NCBI GenBank assembly: GCA_024640955.1 | Contig: JAHEDZ010000008.1 | Location: forward strand, 1-64,000 | Length of the DNA: 64,000 bases | Direction: 5' to 3' | Source: Oceanospirillaceae bacterium | GTDB taxonomy: Bacteria > Pseudomonadota > Gammaproteobacteria > Pseudomonadales > Balneatricaceae | The notes under the pieces: model-generated | Told to the model about the DNA's origin: nothing | What the model saw: the letters and a program-made list of their open reading frames with translations, nothing else | Databases searched by the model: none | Part shown: piece after piece, positions 9,316 to 19,836 of the stretch | How the letters are laid out: each line of letters begins with the position of its first letter | Position numbering within the stretch: the stretch's first letter is position 1 | Position numbers and translations under genes: made by a program

Positions 9316-10415
9316 GATTTGGATCTCTGGCGTTGACCTTCACCCTGACTCTCTCCCTGCTCGGGACTTTTAGGACGATCCCGGGGAGTCTCTTCGCCGA
9401 GCACTTTGACAGGTCGATTCGGTCGCGCTTTTACCAATCCACGATCGATGATTTGGTCTCCAACCGCAAGGCCATCGACGATCTCAACCCACTCACTGGT
9501 CTCTTGACCGGTCTCTACCTGAGCCGGTTTCGCTTTCGAGTCGGCGTCGAGACGCAGAACGCTGGTGCGATCCCCTTCATGAATCAGCGCTCGAGCAGGA
9601 ACTACAAGCTTCTCTTCGCCACTATCAACTCTTAAGCTGACACTTACGCGCATTCCGGGGCGTAACAGTTTAGCGCTGTTATCTATTTGTGCTTGTACGC
9701 CCAGGGTCGCGCGCTCAGCATTCATGCGCGCTTCAATGAGTGAGATCCGTCCGGTAAAGCGATGTTCTGGCCAGGCTGCGCTACCAACCTCTACTTCACG
9801 ACCTCGCTCTATAAAGCGCAAGAAACGTTCCGGGATATCGAAGTTCACTTTTAGCTGGGTGGTGTCGTCGAGCGTTGCAAAAGCTTCATTAGATGCAATC
9901 CATCCGCCCTCAACCCAGTCGAAACTGCCGAGCACTCCAGCAAAAGGTGCTGTTAACTCGTACCCCTCGAGGGCTAGGCGAGCGATCTGCAAATTTGCTT
10001 CTAGACCTTCAACTTCAGCTACTTGAACATCCACTCTCTCGGCGGCACCGGCCGCTTTTTTGACCAGAGAGCGTTGGCGTTGAAGTTGCTGGCGCGCGAG
10101 GTTTAGTTGACTCTCTAACCGTCGGATCTCTGCGCTAGCGGAACGTGCATCGATGCTGATCAGCGGTGCACCGGCTTCGACCTGATCACCGGCTGCAACG
10201 TGAAGTTTAGCGATACGTCCATTGATCTGGGTATGCAGCTCGGCCCGTTGGTTGGCGACCAAGGTACCGGTGCTGATATAGCTCTGTGGCAGAGATGCTG
10301 CTTTGACCTCATAGGCGGTCACAGCAGGTGGTGGGCGTTTAGGTCGTTCCGCAGCGAAAACTGGATTGAGTTGGGTAGCGACGAGTAGTGTCGTAATCAG
10401 AGAGAATGAGCGCAT
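9312..10415 (-). CDS. RND efflux periplasmic adaptor (membrane fusion protein)
   Basis: This 367-residue adaptor links the RND permease to an outer-membrane channel. It has an N-terminal signal sequence ending near FAAE (about residue 22) without a lipobox. A biotinyl-lipoyl half-motif (GRIAKLHVAAGDQVEAG, about 67-83) and a helical hairpin rich in Gln and Arg follow, then the second lipoyl half (YELTAPFAGVLG, about 152-163), a beta-barrel and a membrane-proximal domain. The C-terminal 30 residues are hydrophilic and rich in Arg, Lys and Gln. It is the first gene of the pump operon; no regulator is adjacent. The 194-base divergent region toward proA should contain both promoters. Confidence 0.9.
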   Translation of the reverse strand: MRSFSLITTLLVATQLNPVFAAERPKRPPPAVTAYEVKAASLPQSYISTGTLVANQRAELHTQINGRIAKLHVAAGDQVEAGAPLISIDARSASAEIRRLESQLNLARQQLQRQRSLVKKAAGAAERVDVQVAEVEGLEANLQIARLALEGYELTAPFAGVLGSFDWVEGGWIASNEAFATLDDTTQLKVNFDIPERFLRFIERGREVEVGSAAWPEHRFTGRISLIEARMNAERATLGVQAQIDNSAKLLRPGMRVSVSLRVDSGEEKLVVPARALIHEGDRTSVLRLDADSKAKPAQVETGQETSEWVEIVDGLAVGDQIIDRGLVKARPNRPVKVLGEETPRDRPKSPEQGESQGEGQRQRSKS

Positions 10416-10571
10416 AGTGGTGGAGCACCATCCAGGAGTGTTGGTAGCGCGAACTATTTCACGCTTTCAGAATATTTCCTAGTCTTTTTGATACGCCAAT
10501 TATCACTCAATTAGATTAGCTATTTTCGAATTCTGAACCGCTTGGCGGTGGGTTATCGGGGCAGCTCAGGC

Positions 10572-10577
10572 TATAAT
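10572..10577 (+). promoter_or_regulatory. Candidate -10 box for proA
   Basis: A perfect TATAAT lies 32 bases before the proA ATG. The expected -35 region has no good match to TTGACA, so the promoter is only tentative. An activator or an extended element may be needed. Confidence 0.35.
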
Positions 10578-10609
10578 GGCGTAATAAACTCCACCTTGGT
10601 GAAGAACGG

Positions 10610-11866
10610 ATGAATATCGCTGAATACATGCAGGATTTAGGTGCTAAAGCACGCCAGGCGTCACGCGTTATGGCAGCAGCGAGCACCGAAAAGAAAAACA
10701 GTGCTCTGCTAGCGATGGCAGAGGCGATTGACACCAGTCGTGATGCTTTGGCAAAAGCTAACGCGATTGACCTTGAGAAGGGCGCCGCGAACGGTTTGGA
10801 TGCGGCGATGCTGGATCGACTTGAACTTACACCGGATCGTATCGATGGCATGATCGAGGGTCTGCGTCAGGTCGCGGCGCTGCCTGATCCTGTTGGTGAT
10901 GTCAGTGATATGCGTTACATGCCTTCGGGCATTCAGCTGGGCAAGATGCGTGTGCCGCTAGGTGTAATCGGCATAATATATGAGTCACGACCTAATGTGA
11001 CGGTCGAGGCGGCAAGTCTCTGCCTGAAGTCGGGTAACGCTACGATATTGCGTGGCGGTTCAGAGGCGATCGAGTCAAACCAGGCAATTGCCGCCTGTGT
11101 GACTGCAGGTCTCAAGGCAGCAGGCCTGCCAGAGGCGGGTGTGCAGGTTGTTGAGACAACTGATCGTGCCGCTGTCGGCTCGTTAATTACCATGCCAGAG
11201 TACGTAGACGTTATCGTGCCACGTGGAGGCAAGGGGCTGATTGAGCGCATCAGCAATGAAGCGCGTGTGCCGGTGATCAAGCACCTTGATGGTATCTGCC
11301 ACGTCTATATCGATGCTGAAGCGGATATGGCAAAAGCGGTTAATATCGCGATCAACGCTAAGACTCATCGTTACGGTACCTGTAACACTATGGAGACGCT
11401 TCTGGTGCATCAGGCCGTGGCTCAAGAGGCGCTGTCAGAACTCTCTTCGGCCTACAACAACGCCGGAGTTGAGCTGCGCGGCTGCGATAGGACTCAGGCA
11501 ATTCTTGGCGGTGTGAAAGCGGCGACCGAGGAAGACTGGGCCACGGAATATCTGGCGCCGATCCTATCGATTAAGGTGGTTGGCGGTATCGATGAGGCGA
11601 TCAGCCATATCAACACCTACGGCTCTCACCACACCGATGCGATCATCACCGAGAACTACACCTTGTCGCGCAAGTTCTTGCGTGAGGTCGACTCAAGCTC
11701 GGTTATGGTCAACGCCTCGACCCGTTTTGCTGACGGCTTCGAATATGGTTTGGGGGCAGAGATCGGTATCTCAACCGATAAGATTCACGCTCGCGGCCCT
11801 GTGGGTCTTGAGGGCCTGACTTCGCAGAAGTACATCGTGTTCGGTGAGGGGCAGGTTCGCCGTTGA
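10610..11866 (+). CDS. proA: Glutamate-5-semialdehyde dehydrogenase (gamma-glutamyl phosphate reductase)
   Basis: ProA, 418 residues, performs the NADPH-dependent reduction of gamma-glutamyl phosphate, the second step of proline synthesis. Family landmarks are [20 protein letters not shown] and [13 protein letters not shown] in the N-terminal half, [12 protein letters not shown], and the catalytic cysteine in [13 protein letters not shown]. The C-terminal [14 protein letters not shown] is typical. It is the first gene of the long plus-strand cluster. proB is not adjacent. Its TGA overlaps the TTG start of nadD. Confidence 0.95.
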   Translation: MNIAEYMQDLGAKARQASRVMAAASTEKKNSALLAMAEAIDTSRDALAKANAIDLEKGAANGLDAAMLDRLELTPDRIDGMIEGLRQVAALPDPVGDVSDMRYMPSGIQLGKMRVPLGVIGIIYESRPNVTVEAASLCLKSGNATILRGGSEAIESNQAIAACVTAGLKAAGLPEAGVQVVETTDRAAVGSLITMPEYVDVIVPRGGKGLIERISNEARVPVIKHLDGICHVYIDAEADMAKAVNIAINAKTHRYGTCNTMETLLVHQAVAQEALSELSSAYNNAGVELRGCDRTQAILGGVKAATEEDWATEYLAPILSIKVVGGIDEAISHINTYGSHHTDAIITENYTLSRKFLREVDSSSVMVNASTRFADGFEYGLGAEIGISTDKIHARGPVGLEGLTSQKYIVFGEGQVRR

Positions 11867-12531
11867 TTCAGCAGTTGCCGGCGCAAGTGATCTTCGGTGG
11901 TACCTATGACCCGGTGCACCACGGCCACCTTCGCTCGGCGCTTGAGCTTGCGGAGGCGCTTGAGGTTAATCAAGTTGATCTGATCCCTTCGCGTGACCCA
12001 GTTCATCGTACGGGTACTGATGCTCCCGCCATCGATCGCTTGCAGATGCTTGAGCGGGCAACAGCGTCTGAATCGCGTTTAGTGATTAACCGGATCGAGT
12101 TAGACGCAGAGCGTGAGAGTTACACCCTCTTCACGTTGCAGGAGTTGCGCGCTCAGATCGGTCCTAACACTGCATTGATTCTGGTGGTCGGTATGGATGC
12201 CTTTCAGGGCCTTGAAAGCTGGAAAGGCTGGGGGTCGCTACTTGATTATGCGCACCTTCTGGTGCTCAAGCGGCCAGGTTATCAGCCGCACTTCAGCGAC
12301 AGATTGCATAAACTCTATCAGCAGTGCTCTGCCCCTATGTTAGAGGAACTACGCCAGAGCCCGGCTGGAAAAATTTGCCTATTTGAGCAGACGCCTCTTG
12401 AGGTCTCTGCTACGCAGGTACGAAAACTCATTGCGGCGGGGGGCAGCCCTCGCTATCTGATTCCAGACGCGGTCTGGGATTACATTCAGGAAAAAGAGCT
12501 ATATGGATTCCAAAGAACAGAAACAGACTGA
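11863..12531 (+). CDS. nadD: Nicotinate-nucleotide adenylyltransferase
   Basis: NadD, 222 residues, joins nicotinate mononucleotide to AMP to give deamido-NAD in NAD synthesis. The nucleotidyltransferase motif is [15 protein letters not shown] (about 13-27) and the second signature is SATQVRKLI near residue 187. The start is TTG at 11863, overlapping the proA stop (TTGA); GAGGGG lies about 15 bases upstream. Its 3' end overlaps rsfS by 29 bases. This nadD-rsfS-rlmH-mrdA-rodA order is widely conserved in gammaproteobacteria. Confidence 0.93.
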   Translation: MIQQLPAQVIFGGTYDPVHHGHLRSALELAEALEVNQVDLIPSRDPVHRTGTDAPAIDRLQMLERATASESRLVINRIELDAERESYTLFTLQELRAQIGPNTALILVVGMDAFQGLESWKGWGSLLDYAHLLVLKRPGYQPHFSDRLHKLYQQCSAPMLEELRQSPAGKICLFEQTPLEVSATQVRKLIAAGGSPRYLIPDAVWDYIQEKELYGFQRTETD

Positions 12532-12874
12532 ACAGCAAGACCAGCAGCTAATCGCCCTTATCGACGGCGCTCTGGACGATATGAAAGCGAAGGAGGTCGT
12601 TACCATTGATGTGCGTGGTCGCTCAACGGTAACTGACTACATGATGGTGGCGAGCGGTACCTCTAAGCGCCACGTTGCTTCTGTTGCTCAGGAGGTTCTG
12701 GATAAACTCAAAGCCGAGGGTATTCAGCCGATCGGCGTTGAGGGACAGGATGTCGGAGACTGGGTACTGGTGGATGTCGGCTCGGTGATCGTCCACGTAA
12801 TGATGCCAGATGCGCGCAGCTTCTACGACATTGAACGCCTCTGGTCAGTGGCGAGCGAGAACCGCAACGACTAA
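12503..12874 (+). CDS. rsfS: Ribosomal silencing factor RsfS
   Basis: RsfS, 123 residues, binds protein uL14 on the 50S subunit and blocks subunit joining in stationary phase or starvation. The conserved core [21 protein letters not shown] is visible near residues 33-53, followed by the [23 protein letters not shown] segment. The start ATG lies inside the end of nadD and its TAA overlaps the rlmH start (TAATG), giving tight translational coupling on both sides. Confidence 0.94.
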   Translation: MDSKEQKQTEQQDQQLIALIDGALDDMKAKEVVTIDVRGRSTVTDYMMVASGTSKRHVASVAQEVLDKLKAEGIQPIGVEGQDVGDWVLVDVGSVIVHVMMPDARSFYDIERLWSVASENRND

Positions 12875-13341
12875 TGCGTATTCGATTGCTTGCCGTCGGT
12901 ACTAAAATGCCCGCCTGGGTAACCAGCGGCTATCAAGAGTATGCCAAACGCCTGCCACAGGATTTTCAGCTGGAGTTAGTTGAGCTGGCGGTGGGCCATC
13001 GAGGCAAGGGCGCTGATATGGCGCGGGCCATCCGCTCTGAGGGTGATGCCATGCTGGCTGCTATTCCCAAAGGCGACAAAGTGATTGCGCTCTGTGTCGA
13101 TGGCAAAAACTGGTCAACCGAGAAGCTAGCACATCAGGCAGAAGAGTGGCGCATGGATGGTCATAATCTGACGCTCTTAGTGGGTGGCCCTGATGGGCTG
13201 GATCCGCGCTGTATTGCGGCGGCTGATCAGCGCTGGTCTCTCTCAGCGCTGACTTTGCCTCATCCACTGGTTCGTATAGTCTTGGCAGAACAGCTCTACC
13301 GCGCGTGGACGCTGCTGCAGGGCCACCCCTATCATAAGTGA
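12874..13341 (+). CDS. rlmH: 23S rRNA pseudouridine-1915 N3-methyltransferase
   Basis: RlmH, 155 residues, is a SPOUT-class methyltransferase acting on the assembled 70S ribosome. It shows GTKMPAWV near the N-terminus, the SAM-binding [11 protein letters not shown] (about 101-111), and the C-terminal [31 protein letters not shown]-type ending that completes the trefoil knot. Length is normal. Its TGA stop is shared with the GTG start of mrdA (GTGA). Confidence 0.95.
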   Translation: MRIRLLAVGTKMPAWVTSGYQEYAKRLPQDFQLELVELAVGHRGKGADMARAIRSEGDAMLAAIPKGDKVIALCVDGKNWSTEKLAHQAEEWRMDGHNLTLLVGGPDGLDPRCIAAADQRWSLSALTLPHPLVRIVLAEQLYRAWTLLQGHPYHK

Positions 13342-15236
13342 GACAGATGGAATCAAGGCGCTTTAACGACTACTCAAAAGAGAATAGCTTTTTCGCGAGT
13401 CGTGCGGTTATCGCCTTTGTTTTCGTTTTCGTTCTAATGGCTGTGCTCATCAGTCGAATCTACTTTCTGCAGGTTGTCGAGCACGAACGTTTCACCGCAA
13501 TCTCCGAGCGCAACCGTATCCAGCTCCAGCCTGTGGCACCGCGTCGCGGCCTGATTTACGACCGCAATGGCCAGCTACTGGCGGATAACCGACCTAACTT
13601 CAGCCTAACTCTATTAAAAGAGGAACTGGGTGACCTCGATCAGACATTGGCTAAGCTCGGTGAAATCGTTGAGTTGAGTGAAGAAGAGATCAAACGGTTT
13701 AAACGCCGTCTCAACCAACGCCGCCGTCCGTTTGAGACGGTGCCGCTAAAATTTCGCTTAACCCAAGAGGAGATCGCCAAGATCTCGATTGAGTTTCATC
13801 GTCTCTCTGGGGTTCAAGTTGAAGCCGATCTGGTGCGTGCTTATCCGCAAGGTCCTGCATTGGCGCATGCGCTGGGCTATGTTGGCCGAATCAATGAGCG
13901 CGAGCTGCAGCAGGTTGATGCTAACCAATACGCTGCAACGCACTATATCGGCAAGCTCGGGGTCGAGCGCTACTACGAATCGCTGCTTCATGGTGAAGTG
14001 GGCTGGCGCAAGGTTGAGACCGATGTGCGTGGCCGTGTGCTGCAGACTCTAGAACAGCAGGATCCTGTTCCCGGTGTGGATATTCAGGTGAGTTTGGATG
14101 TGAACCTGCAGAAGTTTACGGCTGAACTGATTGATGGTAAGCGGGCCGCTGTTGTCGCGATTGAGCCGAGCAGTGGCGAGATTCTGGCACTGGTCAGCAA
14201 CCCCTCTTACGACCCGAACGAATTCGTCACCGGCATATCGGTTGCTGACTATAACGCCTTGCGCGAGGATCGCGATTTGCCGCTCTATAATCGCGCCATT
14301 CGTGGTTTATATCCGCCGGGCTCAACGCTCAAACCCTTCACGGCTTTGGCTGCGATCGATTCAGGCAGTGTGCCACTGGATCACAAGGTCTGGGACCCCG
14401 GTTTCTACCAGTTAAGTGTTGGTGGACGTAAGTACCGTGACTGGAAACGCACGGGCCATGGCCGTGTTGACCTCAACCATGCACTGGCTGAGTCTTGCGA
14501 CGTCTGGTTTTACGATATCGCAACCAAGACCGATATCGATATCTTCTCGGACTATCTGGGTCGGTTTGGCTTTGGCTCAGTCACCAGTTTAGATCTACCC
14601 GAGGCTGGCGCTGCGATCTTGCCATCAGATGAGTGGAAGCGTGGTCGAGAGAAGCAGCCTTGGTATCCAGGTGACTCGCTCAACCTCAGTATCGGCCAGG
14701 GCTTTATGATTGCCACCCCGCTGCAGCTCGCTACCGCCACCGCGGTACTGGCTAATCGTGGTAAGTGGATTCGCCCGCAGATGCTCAAACGTGTGATAGC
14801 AGAGAACGGTTTGGATGGTGTGCAGCAAGAGCTACTTGCACAGCTCGAAGCTAAGCCAACGCCACCGGATGTGAAGCTGAAGCGTGAGGCGAACTGGGGT
14901 GAAGTGATCCAAGGAATGGTGAATGTAGTGCATGCTAGCTACGGTACTGCAAAGAAGTCTGGCGTCGATGCCGAATACTTGATGGCAGGCAAAACAGGTA
15001 CCGCGCAGGTGGTGGCTATCGCTCAAGATGAAGAGTACGACTCAGAAGCACTCTCAGTGCGCAACCGTGACCATGCTCTGTTCGTCGCTTTTGCCCCCGC
15101 GGATGACCCAAAGATTGCGGTAGCCGTTGTTGTAGAGAACGGGGAGGGTGGTGCGCGCGCAGCAGCACCTGTTGCTCGCGAAGTGATCGATGCTTGGTTA
15201 TTGAATGATTACGACAATGCGCTGAGGGATGACTGA
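13338..15236 (+). CDS. mrdA: Penicillin-binding protein 2
   Basis: PBP2 is the transpeptidase of the elongasome and works with RodA and MreB in side-wall growth. The 632-residue protein has one membrane anchor (about 22-44), a pedestal domain, and a transpeptidase domain with catalytic Ser329 in STLK, SCD as the second motif and KTGTAQ as the third. The GTG at 13338 overlaps the rlmH stop; ATG at 13347 would shorten the protein by three residues. It ends in an overlap with rodA. Confidence 0.95.
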   Translation: MRQMESRRFNDYSKENSFFASRAVIAFVFVFVLMAVLISRIYFLQVVEHERFTAISERNRIQLQPVAPRRGLIYDRNGQLLADNRPNFSLTLLKEELGDLDQTLAKLGEIVELSEEEIKRFKRRLNQRRRPFETVPLKFRLTQEEIAKISIEFHRLSGVQVEADLVRAYPQGPALAHALGYVGRINERELQQVDANQYAATHYIGKLGVERYYESLLHGEVGWRKVETDVRGRVLQTLEQQDPVPGVDIQVSLDVNLQKFTAELIDGKRAAVVAIEPSSGEILALVSNPSYDPNEFVTGISVADYNALREDRDLPLYNRAIRGLYPPGSTLKPFTALAAIDSGSVPLDHKVWDPGFYQLSVGGRKYRDWKRTGHGRVDLNHALAESCDVWFYDIATKTDIDIFSDYLGRFGFGSVTSLDLPEAGAAILPSDEWKRGREKQPWYPGDSLNLSIGQGFMIATPLQLATATAVLANRGKWIRPQMLKRVIAENGLDGVQQELLAQLEAKPTPPDVKLKREANWGEVIQGMVNVVHASYGTAKKSGVDAEYLMAGKTGTAQVVAIAQDEEYDSEALSVRNRDHALFVAFAPADDPKIAVAVVVENGEGGARAAAPVAREVIDAWLLNDYDNALRDD

Positions 15237-16372
15237 TGATACGGGGTGATTTTCAGCGCTCAATGGATGCTCAAACGCTGCGTCGGCCCTCTGGTCTGTG
15301 GAGCTACACCCATCTAGACGCACCGCTGTTACTGTTGTTGCTGGTGCTTTGCGGCTACGGTCTGTTTGTGCTCTATAGCGCGTCAGGTCAGGATATGGCC
15401 TATGTGACTCGCCAAGCGCTTCGCGTGGGCGCTGGCTTTTTCGCGTTACTCTTTTTGGCTCAGGTTCCACCACGGGTATTGATGCGGCTTGGCCCCTGGA
15501 TCTACCTCGCTGGTGTAGCGCTGTTGGTTGGCGTGCTGTTATTTGGTGTGGGGGCTAAAGGGGCTCAACGCTGGATTGCACTCCCGGGGTTTCGTTTCCA
15601 GCCCTCTGAACTGATGAAGTTGGCGCTACCGATCATGATCGCCGGTTATCTGGCCCGTCATCCGCTACCGCCAAGCTTACGCTCTATCTTTGTTTGTCTA
15701 GTGCTTATTGGTATCCCCTTTGCGCTGATTATGAAACAGCCCGATTTGGGAACCTCCCTGCTGATTGGCGCCTCCGGTGTCTTTGTACTGCTCTTTTCAG
15801 GTATCTATTGGCGTTGGATCTTTCTTGCTCTAGGTGTGGGTGCCGCCTCTTTGCCAGGGCTTTGGATGATTATGAAGGATTATCAGAAGCAGCGAGTACT
15901 GACATTTCTCGATCCTGAAAGCGATCCGCTGGGCGCAGGCTGGAATATTATCCAGTCAAAGACTGCGATCGGATCCGGTGGTCTCTCGGGTAAGGGGTAT
16001 CTTGAGGGGACTCAGTCACAACTGAACTTTCTGCCCGAGTCCCATACTGACTTCATCATCGCGGTGATTGGAGAGGAGCTCGGGATGACCGGCGTTTTAG
16101 TACTGCTGGCGCTCTACATGCTGATTATCGGACGAGGATTGATTATTGCAGTGCAGGCGCAAGACTCCTTCTCTCGCCTACTGGCTGGCAGTATCACGCT
16201 GACCTTCTTTGTCTATGTGTTCGTAAACATCGGTATGGTGACCGGATTGCTGCCGGTGGTCGGCGTGCCGCTGCCGATGGTAAGTTACGGTGGTACTTCA
16301 ATAGTGACGTTGATGGTCGGATTTGGCATGCTCATGTCTATCCAGACTCATCGACAAATGGTTCGACGCTAA
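15236..16372 (+). CDS. rodA: Peptidoglycan glycosyltransferase RodA
   Basis: RodA, 378 residues, is the SEDS-family lipid II polymerase that partners PBP2. It is a multi-pass membrane protein (about ten segments). Signatures include GAKGAQRWI, FQPSELMKLALP, the MKQPDLGTSL stretch, the large periplasmic loop with LPESHTDFIIAVIGEELG and the C-terminal VVGVPLPMVSYGGTS. The ATG overlaps the mrdA stop codon. Gene order mrdA-rodA-mltB-rlpA-dacA is that of Pseudomonas and Escherichia. Confidence 0.95.
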   Translation: MIRGDFQRSMDAQTLRRPSGLWSYTHLDAPLLLLLLVLCGYGLFVLYSASGQDMAYVTRQALRVGAGFFALLFLAQVPPRVLMRLGPWIYLAGVALLVGVLLFGVGAKGAQRWIALPGFRFQPSELMKLALPIMIAGYLARHPLPPSLRSIFVCLVLIGIPFALIMKQPDLGTSLLIGASGVFVLLFSGIYWRWIFLALGVGAASLPGLWMIMKDYQKQRVLTFLDPESDPLGAGWNIIQSKTAIGSGGLSGKGYLEGTQSQLNFLPESHTDFIIAVIGEELGMTGVLVLLALYMLIIGRGLIIAVQAQDSFSRLLAGSITLTFFVYVFVNIGMVTGLLPVVGVPLPMVSYGGTSIVTLMVGFGMLMSIQTHRQMVRR

Positions 16373-16394
16373 GCGAACTTACAAGGACTCAACA

Positions 16395-17390
16395 ATGGCA
16401 AAGCTGGTAAAGCTATTTACTCTGGTACAAGCCGCAATTCTGACAAGTGCTGCAACGCTGGGGCTCCCCGCTCAGGCGGGTTACGAAGATCATCCTGATG
16501 CCGGCAAACTCATAGCTGAACTTGAGGCGGATGGCTTCGATCCAACCTACGTACGCTCAATCCTAGCGAAAGCTGAGCGCAAACAGTCCATTCTTGATGC
16601 CATAAGCCGTCCGGCTGAGAAACGCCTGGACTGGGGTGAGTATCGAGCTATTTTCATTGAACCCAAGCGAATCGCTCAGGGCGTTGAGTTTTGGCAAGAG
16701 CATCGTGAAACGCTTGAGCGCGCCGAACAGACCTACGGTGTACCGCCCGAGATAATTTTGGCGATCATGGGTGTCGAGACACGCTTTGGACGGATTACCG
16801 GTAATTTCCGCGTTCTCGATGCACTCGCAACTCTCGGTTTTGATTTCCCGCGTCGGGCCGAGTTTTTCCGCGGTCAACTGGCCGACTACTTCCGCCTGGT
16901 TCGCACTGAGGGAGTTGATCCTGAATCACTGAAAGGCTCCTATGCTGGCGCTATGGGCTACGGACAGTTTATCCCCTCAAGCTTCCTCGCCTACGCGGTC
17001 GACTTTGATGGTGATGGCCAGCGAGATATCTGGGGTAACCCCACGGATGCAATCGGCAGCATCGCCAACTACTTCGCCGAGCATAAATGGCGTAAAGGCG
17101 AGCCGGTCATTGCCACTCCTGTGTTTAACGATGCCAGTGTCGAGGCATTAGTCAATCAGGACCTCAAGCCTGAGTTGACTCTCTTAGAATGGAGTGAGAG
17201 GGGGGTAACCCCACGTGAAGCACTTAACGGCGAGATGAAGGCGACACTGATGCGTCTGAGTTCTGGCGAGAAAAATGAGTATGTGCTCGGGCTGCACAAC
17301 TTCTATGTCATCACCCGTTACAACCATAGCCGCCTGTACGCTAGTGCGGTGTATGAATTGAGTCAGCTTTACGCTGAACAGATTAGATAG
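16395..17390 (+). CDS. mltB: Membrane-bound lytic murein transglycosylase B
   Basis: MltB-type lytic transglycosylase (GH103), about 331 residues from the chosen ATG at 16395, which has AAGGA upstream and yields a proper signal peptide ending near PAQA. A longer frame opening inside rodA is unlikely. The catalytic glutamate is E128 in IMGVETRFG; the GAMGYGQFIPSSF segment follows, and DFDGDGQRD resembles a calcium-binding loop. No lipobox is visible, so it may be soluble in the periplasm. It cleaves glycan strands with formation of 1,6-anhydro ends. Confidence 0.92.
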   Translation: MAKLVKLFTLVQAAILTSAATLGLPAQAGYEDHPDAGKLIAELEADGFDPTYVRSILAKAERKQSILDAISRPAEKRLDWGEYRAIFIEPKRIAQGVEFWQEHRETLERAEQTYGVPPEIILAIMGVETRFGRITGNFRVLDALATLGFDFPRRAEFFRGQLADYFRLVRTEGVDPESLKGSYAGAMGYGQFIPSSFLAYAVDFDGDGQRDIWGNPTDAIGSIANYFAEHKWRKGEPVIATPVFNDASVEALVNQDLKPELTLLEWSERGVTPREALNGEMKATLMRLSSGEKNEYVLGLHNFYVITRYNHSRLYASAVYELSQLYAEQIR

Positions 17391-17413
17391 AACCCAAGGG
17401 GTCGACTACTTTT

Positions 17414-18274
17414 ATGCGTATGCTAATTAATGCTCTGGTCTGTGCGCTTCTTCTGGCGGGTTGCTCCTCGGGGCCCGAGCCGAAGTACGAGAGCGATTCG
17501 CGTTACACAATGAAACAGGATACGGCGCCTGTTAATCCGCCGGATGTCTCTAACGTGCCGGATGCCGTGCCCGTTAATCTGGCCTACAGTCGCGGTGGTA
17601 ATAAGCCTGAATATCAGGTCTGGGGTAAAACCTACCGGGTACTCGAGACCCATATAGGTTACAAAGAGGAGGGTATAGCCTCCTGGTACGGCCTGAAATT
17701 TCACGGCCACAAAACCTCTAATGGGGAGATCTACGACATCTACAAAATGTCGGCGGCACACAAAAGCTTGCCGATCCCCAGCTATGCCCGGGTGACGAAT
17801 CTCGATAATGGCAAAAGCGTCATCGTACGCGTCAACGATCGTGGTCCCTTTCACGACGATCGTTTGATCGACCTTAGCTACTCAGCGGCTTCACGTCTTG
17901 AAATCACCCAGAAAGGGACCGGACGTGTGCGCGTTGAGGCGATTGATGCACGTGGCGCTCAACCACAGCAGGTCGCCCAGCAGCCGAACCCTCAACCAGC
18001 CAATGAACCCGCGGCTGAACAGGGCTTGCGTAATGCGATCGGGCAGTTTCTGCAGGTCGGTGCTTTCGGCAATCAAGACAATGCCCAACGTGCGCAGTTG
18101 CGTTTGGCGAGCTTGAGCGGCGAAAACGTGACGGTGGTGCCGGTAGAGCGCGGGGGGCGGCAGTTGCACCGTGTATTGGTGGGGCCGCTGAGTGCGGGTA
18201 TCTCGGTTGATGGTCTCATCGATCGATTGGTGGATGCAGGTTATTCCTCGCCGATCCTGATAAACTCTCCTTGA
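17414..18274 (+). CDS. rlpA: Septal ring lytic transglycosylase RlpA
   Basis: RlpA, 286 residues, is an outer-membrane lipoprotein with lipobox LLAGC (cysteine near residue 17). The double-psi beta-barrel follows (GIASWYGLKFHGHKTSNGE to VRVNDRGPFHDDRLIDLS), then a Gln/Pro-rich linker and a C-terminal SPOR domain (about 210-284, FLQVGAFGNQDNA) that binds denuded septal glycan. In Pseudomonas RlpA cleaves stem-less glycan strands during daughter-cell separation. The four-base overlap with the next long frame is not meaningful if dacA starts at 18346. Confidence 0.93.
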   Translation: MRMLINALVCALLLAGCSSGPEPKYESDSRYTMKQDTAPVNPPDVSNVPDAVPVNLAYSRGGNKPEYQVWGKTYRVLETHIGYKEEGIASWYGLKFHGHKTSNGEIYDIYKMSAAHKSLPIPSYARVTNLDNGKSVIVRVNDRGPFHDDRLIDLSYSAASRLEITQKGTGRVRVEAIDARGAQPQQVAQQPNPQPANEPAAEQGLRNAIGQFLQVGAFGNQDNAQRAQLRLASLSGENVTVVPVERGGRQLHRVLVGPLSAGISVDGLIDRLVDAGYSSPILINSP

Positions 18275-18345
18275 AACTGAGTAGGGATCTAGAAGAGACC
18301 GATCAACTTACTCAACCTTGCACAAAGCTAGAATACGGGACTCCC

Positions 18346-19494
18346 ATGTTTGCCTTTTTACGTACACTGTTTTTTGCCTGCTTCGCGCTAGTCTCTTTGC
18401 AACTTCAAGCTGCACTCGTTCCGGCGTCACCGCAGCTCGCTGCAACCGCATATCTGGCGATGGATGCGGTGACGGGTGACATATTGGTAGAGTCGGGTGC
18501 CGATGGCCGTTTTGCACCGGCGAGTTTGACGAAGATGATGACCAGCTACATCGTCGAGCATGAGATGGCCGAGGGCAACGTCGCTGAGACAGATCTTGTG
18601 CCGATCAGCGTCAAAGCCTGGAAAACACCGGGTTCGCGTATGTTTGTGCGTGAGGGCACACAAGTGCTACTCGGTGACCTGCTGCGTGGTGTGATTATCC
18701 AGTCAGGCAACGATGCGTCAGTTGCCTTGGCTGAGTACATTGCCGGCAGTGAAGAGGCCTTTGCTAACCTGATGAATCAGCATGCACGTCGCCTGGGTCT
18801 GAAAAATACTAACTTTCAGAATGCGACGGGTCTGCCGGCTGAGAATCACTACTCCTCCCCGCGTGATCTGGCGTTGATCGCCCGGGCGCTGATTCAGGAT
18901 TTCCCCGATCAGTATGCCATCTACGCCGAGAAGTACTTCACCTATAACGATATTAAGCAGCCGAACCGTAACCGTCTGCTCTGGCGTGACTCGACTGTTG
19001 ACGGTGTGAAAACAGGGCATACAGATGAGGCGGGGTACTGCCTTGTCGCCTCAGCGTTGCGCGATGACATGCGAGTGATCTCGGTTGTTTTGGGAACAAC
19101 TAGCGACGAGGCGCGTGCTGCTGAGAGCCAGAAACTGCTCTCCTACGCTTTCCGCTTTTTCCGCACCTTCCCGCTCTACAAAGCGGGTGAATCGCTGAAC
19201 ACTGCCGAGATCTGGAAAGGGTCGTCAGAGACTGTAGGTCTGGGCCTGGCGCAAGATCTCGCGGTAACCATTCCGCGCGGTAAAGAGGACCAGCTAGCCG
19301 CTGTGTTGGATCTGCCGAATCTGATCGAAGCACCGCTGGCGCAGGGAGAGCAGGTGGGTAGTTTGAAAGTGAGCCTCGCGGGCGAGATATTGCGCGAAGT
19401 GCCTCTCGTCAGCCTACAGCCGGTTGCCGAAGCGGACTTTATTACCAAGATTTGGCACTCGATCGTGCTCTTCTTCAAGGGCCTGTTTGAGTAA
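18346..19494 (+). CDS. dacA: D-alanyl-D-alanine carboxypeptidase (PBP5/6 family)
   Basis: A 382-residue low-molecular-weight PBP that trims the terminal D-Ala from peptidoglycan stem peptides. From ATG 18346 the product has a signal peptide (cleavage near LQAA, about residue 23). Active-site motifs are S60-LTK, SGN at 120-122 and KTG at 222-224. The C-terminus, DFITKIWHSIVLFFKGLFE, is an amphipathic helix for inner-membrane attachment. An upstream extension of 25 residues in the same frame lacks signal-peptide character. The orthologue in Pseudomonas is often called dacC. Confidence 0.93.
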   Translation: MFAFLRTLFFACFALVSLQLQAALVPASPQLAATAYLAMDAVTGDILVESGADGRFAPASLTKMMTSYIVEHEMAEGNVAETDLVPISVKAWKTPGSRMFVREGTQVLLGDLLRGVIIQSGNDASVALAEYIAGSEEAFANLMNQHARRLGLKNTNFQNATGLPAENHYSSPRDLALIARALIQDFPDQYAIYAEKYFTYNDIKQPNRNRLLWRDSTVDGVKTGHTDEAGYCLVASALRDDMRVISVVLGTTSDEARAAESQKLLSYAFRFFRTFPLYKAGESLNTAEIWKGSSETVGLGLAQDLAVTIPRGKEDQLAAVLDLPNLIEAPLAQGEQVGSLKVSLAGEILREVPLVSLQPVAEADFITKIWHSIVLFFKGLFE

Positions 19495-19563
19495 TAGTCG
19501 CTCAGGTTGAAGTTGCTGCCACCCGAACCCACATAGGGTTCTCTGAAAGACTTTGAGGTGTGT

Positions 19564-19836
19564 ATGAGCGAGCCACAAGCTCCAAAAATTGAGTTCCCCT
19601 GTCCTGACTACAAAATTACGGTTGTGGGTGACTACGCTGAAGATTTCCGCAGCTACGTGATCGAGACGGTGCAGAAATATGCACCTGATCTCGACCTATC
19701 AAAAATCAACGAGCAGCCTAGTCGCACTGGTAAGTACCTCTCGGTGCGTCTGTTCATCACTGCGACCGGTGAAGAGCAGCTCGATAAGATGCACAAAGAT
19801 CTCAAGTCATCTGGCCGAGTCCACACCGTTCTCTGA
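19564..19836 (+). CDS. ybeD: YbeD family protein (DUF493)
   Basis: A 90-residue protein of the DUF493 family with a ferredoxin-like, ACT-related fold ([35 protein letters not shown]). It is nearly always next to lipB and is presumed regulatory, but its function is unproven. ATG 19564 has GAGG five bases upstream and is preferred to GTG at 19558. The stop codon overlaps the lipB start (TGATG). Confidence 0.9.
   Translation: MSEPQAPKIEFPCPDYKITVVGDYAEDFRSYVIETVQKYAPDLDLSKINEQPSRTGKYLSVRLFITATGEEQLDKMHKDLKSSGRVHTVL

Noticed and set aside
14726-14738. Antisense ops-like sequence GGCGGTAGCGAGC inside mrdA
   Set aside because: One mismatch to ops but on the strand opposite to transcription within a coding region; Ala-Thr-Ala codons easily produce it. 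Kept as a caution for the rfaH motif.
15660-15672. Antisense GGCGGTAGCG inside rodA
   Set aside because: Same reason: antisense, within codons, and lacking the TGC end.
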